From Paracoccaceae bacterium (GTDB lineage: Bacteria > Pseudomonadota > Alphaproteobacteria > Rhodobacterales > Rhodobacteraceae): DNA of 6,809 bases. Below, piece by piece: positions 4,593-6,809 of this stretch (its first letter is position 1; every line of letters starts with the position of its first letter). Made by a program: the position numbers and the translations under genes. The stretch spans positions 1-6,809 of the forward strand of contig JALQYS010000097.1 in assembly GCA_023254015.1 (NCBI GenBank). The letters run 5' to 3'. Under the pieces are notes generated by a model. It had not been told where the DNA came from, made no database searches, and saw only the letters and a list, made by a program, of their open reading frames with translations.

Positions 4593-5963
4593 ATGCGCCA
4601 TCTTTCTGTTCTTGCCTTGTGCATCCTGTCCGCCTGCGCGCCTGCGCCGCGGGCCGAAGTCTCCAAAAGCCTTGCCTCTGACAGTGGCGCCCTGCCCCAG
4701 GTCAGCAGCCCGCAGGCCTTTGCCAGCCCCGTTGCGCCAGCCCCGATCCGTCGGCCCAACAGCGAGATGCTGCGCGATTTCCTTGACCTGACCTTCCGCA
4801 TGGAAAGCGGTCGCGCGATCCCCACGCTCAGCCGGTTCGAGGGGCCGGTCACCATCGCCATGACCGGCGATGTGCCGGGCGCAGCGGCGGGTGAGCTGGG
4901 GCGGCTGATCGGGCGGCTGCGCGCCGAGGCGGGGCTGGATGTGCGCCCGGCCGCCGCCGGTGCGCCCGCCTCGATCACCATCGAATTCGTGCCGAAGGCC
5001 AAGCTGCGGCGTCTCGTGCCCACGGCGGCCTGTTTCGTGGTGCCCGGCGTCAGCTCGTTTGACGGCTACAAGAGCGCCCGTGGCACCGCGACGGTGGATT
5101 GGGGCCATCTGACCCGGCGCGAGAAGGTGGCGATCTTCATCCCCTCGGACACCAGCACGCAAGAGGTGCGCGACTGCCTGCACGAAGAGACCGCGCAGGC
5201 CATGGGCCCGTTGAACGATCTGTATCACCTGCCGGATTCGGTGTTCAACGACGACAATTTCCACACGGTCCTGACCCGGTTCGACATGCTGGTGCTGCGG
5301 GCCTATTACGCGCCCGAACTGCGCTCGGGGATGAACGAGGCCGAAGTGGCGCGCCATCTGCCGGCGGTGCTCGCGCGGCTCAATCCCGGTGGCGAAGGCG
5401 GGGCGGGCAGCCCGAAATCCATCGCACCCCGGTCCTGGGTGGCCGCGGTCGAGCAGTCCTTTGGCCTGCGGGGCGGCAATGCCCGGTCGGCGGCTGAACG
5501 GATGGTCGGCATCGCTATGGCGCAGGGTTGGCGCGACGCACGGCTGGCGTTCTCGTTCTATGCCCTTGGCCGGTCGCAGATTTCCTCTGACCCCGAGGCC
5601 GCCGTGCGCGCCTTTGCCGAGGCGCAGAAGATCTATCGCAGCCTTCCGGGCGGCGAGATCCAGTCTGCCCATGTCGACATGCAGCTTTCCGCCATCGCGC
5701 TGTCCACGGGCCAACCCGGTCAGGCCATCCAGTTTGCCGACCGCGCCATGCCGGCGGTCAGCCGGGCCGAAAACGCGGCCCTTCTGGCGACGCTGATGCT
5801 GATCAAGGCCGAGGCGCTGGAGGCGCAAGGTCAGGTGGCCGAGGCGCGCGCCCTGCGTCTCGACACTCTGGGCTATGCGCGCTATGGCTTCGGTTCGGAA
5901 GCGCAGGTGCGGGCGCGGATGTCGGAAGTGGCGGCATTGGCGGCACGCGGGCGCAGGGGCTAA
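4593..5963 (+). CDS. DUF2927 lipoprotein with C-terminal helical-repeat region
   Basis: A 456-residue exported lipoprotein. Residues 1-15 are a short lipoprotein signal ending in the lipobox LSAC, so Cys15 would be lipidated. A Pro/Ala/Ser-rich linker runs to about 55. The DUF2927 domain covers about 57-265: its marks are CLHEETAQAMG (195-205), the ND at 208-209, VFNDDNF (217-223), LTRFDMLVLRAYY (227-239) and LRSGM (243-247). HEETA (197-201) sits where a zincin motif might be, but the second His of HExxH is absent, so protease activity is doubtful. Residues 283-455 are Ala-rich amphipathic helices resembling TPR-like repeats, suggesting protein binding. An in-frame TAG 21 bases upstream excludes a longer start. 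There is no recognisable Shine-Dalgarno sequence. Probably the first gene of the unit with the small membrane protein and VWA gene. Function unknown. Confidence 0.88.
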   Translation: MRHLSVLALCILSACAPAPRAEVSKSLASDSGALPQVSSPQAFASPVAPAPIRRPNSEMLRDFLDLTFRMESGRAIPTLSRFEGPVTIAMTGDVPGAAAGELGRLIGRLRAEAGLDVRPAAAGAPASITIEFVPKAKLRRLVPTAACFVVPGVSSFDGYKSARGTATVDWGHLTRREKVAIFIPSDTSTQEVRDCLHEETAQAMGPLNDLYHLPDSVFNDDNFHTVLTRFDMLVLRAYYAPELRSGMNEAEVARHLPAVLARLNPGGEGGAGSPKSIAPRSWVAAVEQSFGLRGGNARSAAERMVGIAMAQGWRDARLAFSFYALGRSQISSDPEAAVRAFAEAQKIYRSLPGGEIQSAHVDMQLSAIALSTGQPGQAIQFADRAMPAVSRAENAALLATLMLIKAEALEAQGQVAEARALRLDTLGYARYGFGSEAQVRARMSEVAALAARGRRG

Positions 5964-6010
5964 GGGGGCGGAAACACCGGTCCGGCCCCGCAATATCTGG
6001 GGGCGGACCT

Positions 6011-6190
6011 TTGTATATTCCTGTCTGGGTTCTGGCGGCTTTGGTGGTTGGCGCGGCGGTTGGCGCATGGCGGGCCCGCGCGCGCGGCGGCAAGCTGCTG
6101 GACATGCTGCAATATGCGGCGGCCCATGCCATTCCGCTGATGATCCTTGCGATGTTCCTGACGATCTACCTTGACCGGGCGGGGAAATAG
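6011..6190 (+). CDS. Small two-helix membrane protein, TTG start (59 residues)
   Basis: A short gene between the lipoprotein and the VWA gene. It starts at TTG (MYIPVWVLAALVVG...), and the frame upstream has no ATG or GTG. Residues 3-20 form a first hydrophobic helix, followed by a basic loop WRARARGGK (20-28), an amphipathic stretch LLDMLQYAAAHA (29-40) and a second hydrophobic helix at about 41-54 (PLMILAMFLTIYL), ending DRAGK. The basic loop between the helices suggests both ends face the periplasm and the loop the cytoplasm. A G-rich stretch (GGGGGCGGA, 5999-6007) could serve as ribosome site, though the spacing is short. The gap to the VWA start is three bases, which argues for translational coupling. 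I recall similar small proteins near VWA genes in Rhodobacterales but cannot name a family. Function unknown. Confidence 0.72.
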   Translation: MYIPVWVLAALVVGAAVGAWRARARGGKLLDMLQYAAAHAIPLMILAMFLTIYLDRAGK

Positions 6191-6193
6191 CCG

Positions 6194-6679
6194 ATGTTCC
6201 TGCCCTTCTTCCTAGCCTTGCGCGACGAAGGGGTGCCGGTTTCCCTACGCGAATATCTGGCCTTCCTCGAAGGTCTTCAGGCCGGTCTGGTCACCCATGA
6301 CCCCGAAGGGTTCTACTATCTTGGACGTTTGTCCATGGTAAAGGACGAGCGTCACCTCGACCGCTATGATCGCGCTTTCTCCAAGTCTTTCAAAGGATTG
6401 GAGGCGATATCTGATGCGGATGTCCTGCAGGCCATTGACCTGCCCGGCGATTGGCTGGCGAAACTGGCCGAAAAGCATCTGACGGCCGAGGAAAAGGCGA
6501 TGGTCGAGGCCCTGGGGGGCTTTGACAAGCTGATGGAGACGCTGAAAAAGCGGCTTGAGGAACAAAAGGGCCGCCATCAGGGCGGCAACAAATGGATCGG
6601 CACGGCCGGCACCTCGCCCTTTGGCGCCCATGGCTACAACCCCGAGGGCATCCGCATCGGGCAAGACAAAAGCCGCCAC
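6194..6679 (+). pseudogene. CoxE-like VWA protein, N-terminal part only (frame breaks after residue 162)
   Basis: Residues 1-162 match the N-terminal half of CoxE-like proteins with a von Willebrand factor A domain, which partner MoxR/CoxD AAA+ ATPases. Recognisable blocks are MFLPFFLALRDEGVPVSLRE (1-20), MVKDERHLDRYDRAF (48-62), HLTAEEKAMVEALGGFDKL (95-113), KGRHQGG (125-131), KWIGTAGTSPFG (133-144) and YNPEGIRIGQDKSRH (148-162). Family members run to about 390 residues, continuing with a KVWDKREFRNLD-type segment and then the VWA domain with its metal-ion-dependent adhesion site. Here the frame changes after His162 to unrelated Cys/Pro/Arg-rich sequence and stops at TGA 6782-6784. The VWA domain is therefore missing. 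The start ATG follows the small membrane gene by three bases, with GGGG nine bases upstream. Either the gene is truly broken or the window ends in an assembly chimera. The entry is marked as pseudogene only on what is visible. Confidence 0.75.
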
Positions 6680-6680
6680 T

Positions 6681-6809
6681 GCGGGAAGCCAGCGCAGCTT
6701 GCGCCAAGGGGCTGCCAGCGGCCGCCATTGCCCGGGTGTTGGCCAGGCCGTCAAAGTCGCTGGTGGCGCCGGCGATGTCTGTGAAGTCCGGGTGCCAAGC
6801 CAAACCGGA
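6681..6809 (-). CDS. Fragment resembling a DUF1566-type domain (partial, both ends missing)
   Basis: Read on the minus strand from the right edge, 43 codons give a protein-like stretch: AWHPDFTDIAGATSDFDG, then LANTRAMAAAGSPLAQAALA, then SR. It recalls the segment of DUF1566-type domains with a TDGxANTxAMxAAGSPLAQ pattern followed by LRIGGHDDWYLPSRDE. The following codons give Ser-Gly-Gly in about the right place, then the match stops exactly where the VWA gene begins in the other direction. The remainder of the domain is absent on both sides. Such domains occur in phage-related and surface proteins. The family call is from memory and moderate; that this sequence is foreign to the VWA gene is more certain. 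Confidence 0.4.

Noticed and set aside
4336..4791. Plus-strand open frame starting at GTG in the leader and running into the lipoprotein
   Set aside because: It overlaps the lipoprotein by about 200 bases out of frame, is Arg/Gly/Pro-rich without motifs, and has no good ribosome site.
4545..6068. Long minus-strand open frame (507 codons)
   Set aside because: It is antisense to the DUF2927 lipoprotein, which has a signal peptide, lipobox and family motifs. The translation is His/Arg/Gly-rich shadow sequence.
1..6809. CRISPR array, insertion sequence or transposase, toxin-antitoxin pair
   Set aside because: No spaced direct repeats, terminal inverted repeats flanking a transposase, or small paired genes of those types were seen.

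Overview
The window is a GC-rich chromosomal segment, most likely from an alphaproteobacterium of the Rhodobacterales / Paracoccaceae group. Three things point there: a DksA homologue that keeps one of the four usual zinc-finger cysteines, a small Hint-fold protein of a type common in that order, and a DUF2927 lipoprotein next to a CoxE-like VWA protein. The assignment rests on protein style recalled from these families, not on a database search. Most of the window looks like ordinary core chromosome. The exception is the last ~130 bases, which do not belong to the gene they interrupt.

Layout. Left end, minus strand: the first 42 codons of trigger factor (tig), with tRNA-Leu(UAG) only 24 bases upstream of its start codon. 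Then about 310 bases with no gene. Plus strand, 547-1035: a 162-residue protein with a Hint fold that lacks the usual catalytic Cys and His. Minus strand, 2789-1101: dksA, a hairpin that looks like a terminator, then an FAD-dependent aromatic-ring-type monooxygenase. Plus strand from 2963: a MoxR/CoxD-type AAA+ ATPase, divergent from dksA and followed by a good intrinsic terminator. Then 787 bases without a convincing gene. They start with an AT-rich island carrying a sigma-70-like promoter and continue into a GC-rich stretch with many potential stems. Plus strand, 4593 to the end: a DUF2927 lipoprotein with a C-terminal helical-repeat region, a 59-residue two-helix membrane protein that starts at TTG, and the N-terminal 162 codons of a CoxE-like VWA protein.

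How the genes may work together. MoxR/CoxD-type AAA+ ATPases usually act with VWA (CoxE-like) partners as chaperone or metal-insertion machines. Here the two members are about 2.4 kb apart, separated by a terminator, a separate promoter and two envelope-associated genes. The lipoprotein, small membrane protein and VWA gene run in one direction with short gaps and probably form one transcript. The VWA reading frame loses family similarity after residue 162, about position 6680. The remaining sequence, read on the minus strand, resembles a DUF1566-type domain. This is either a real rearrangement or an assembly chimera at a contig end.

The least explained part is the long, fold-rich leader between about 4200 and 4565. 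I do not recognise it as RNase P RNA, tmRNA, SRP RNA, 6S RNA or a riboswitch class I know.
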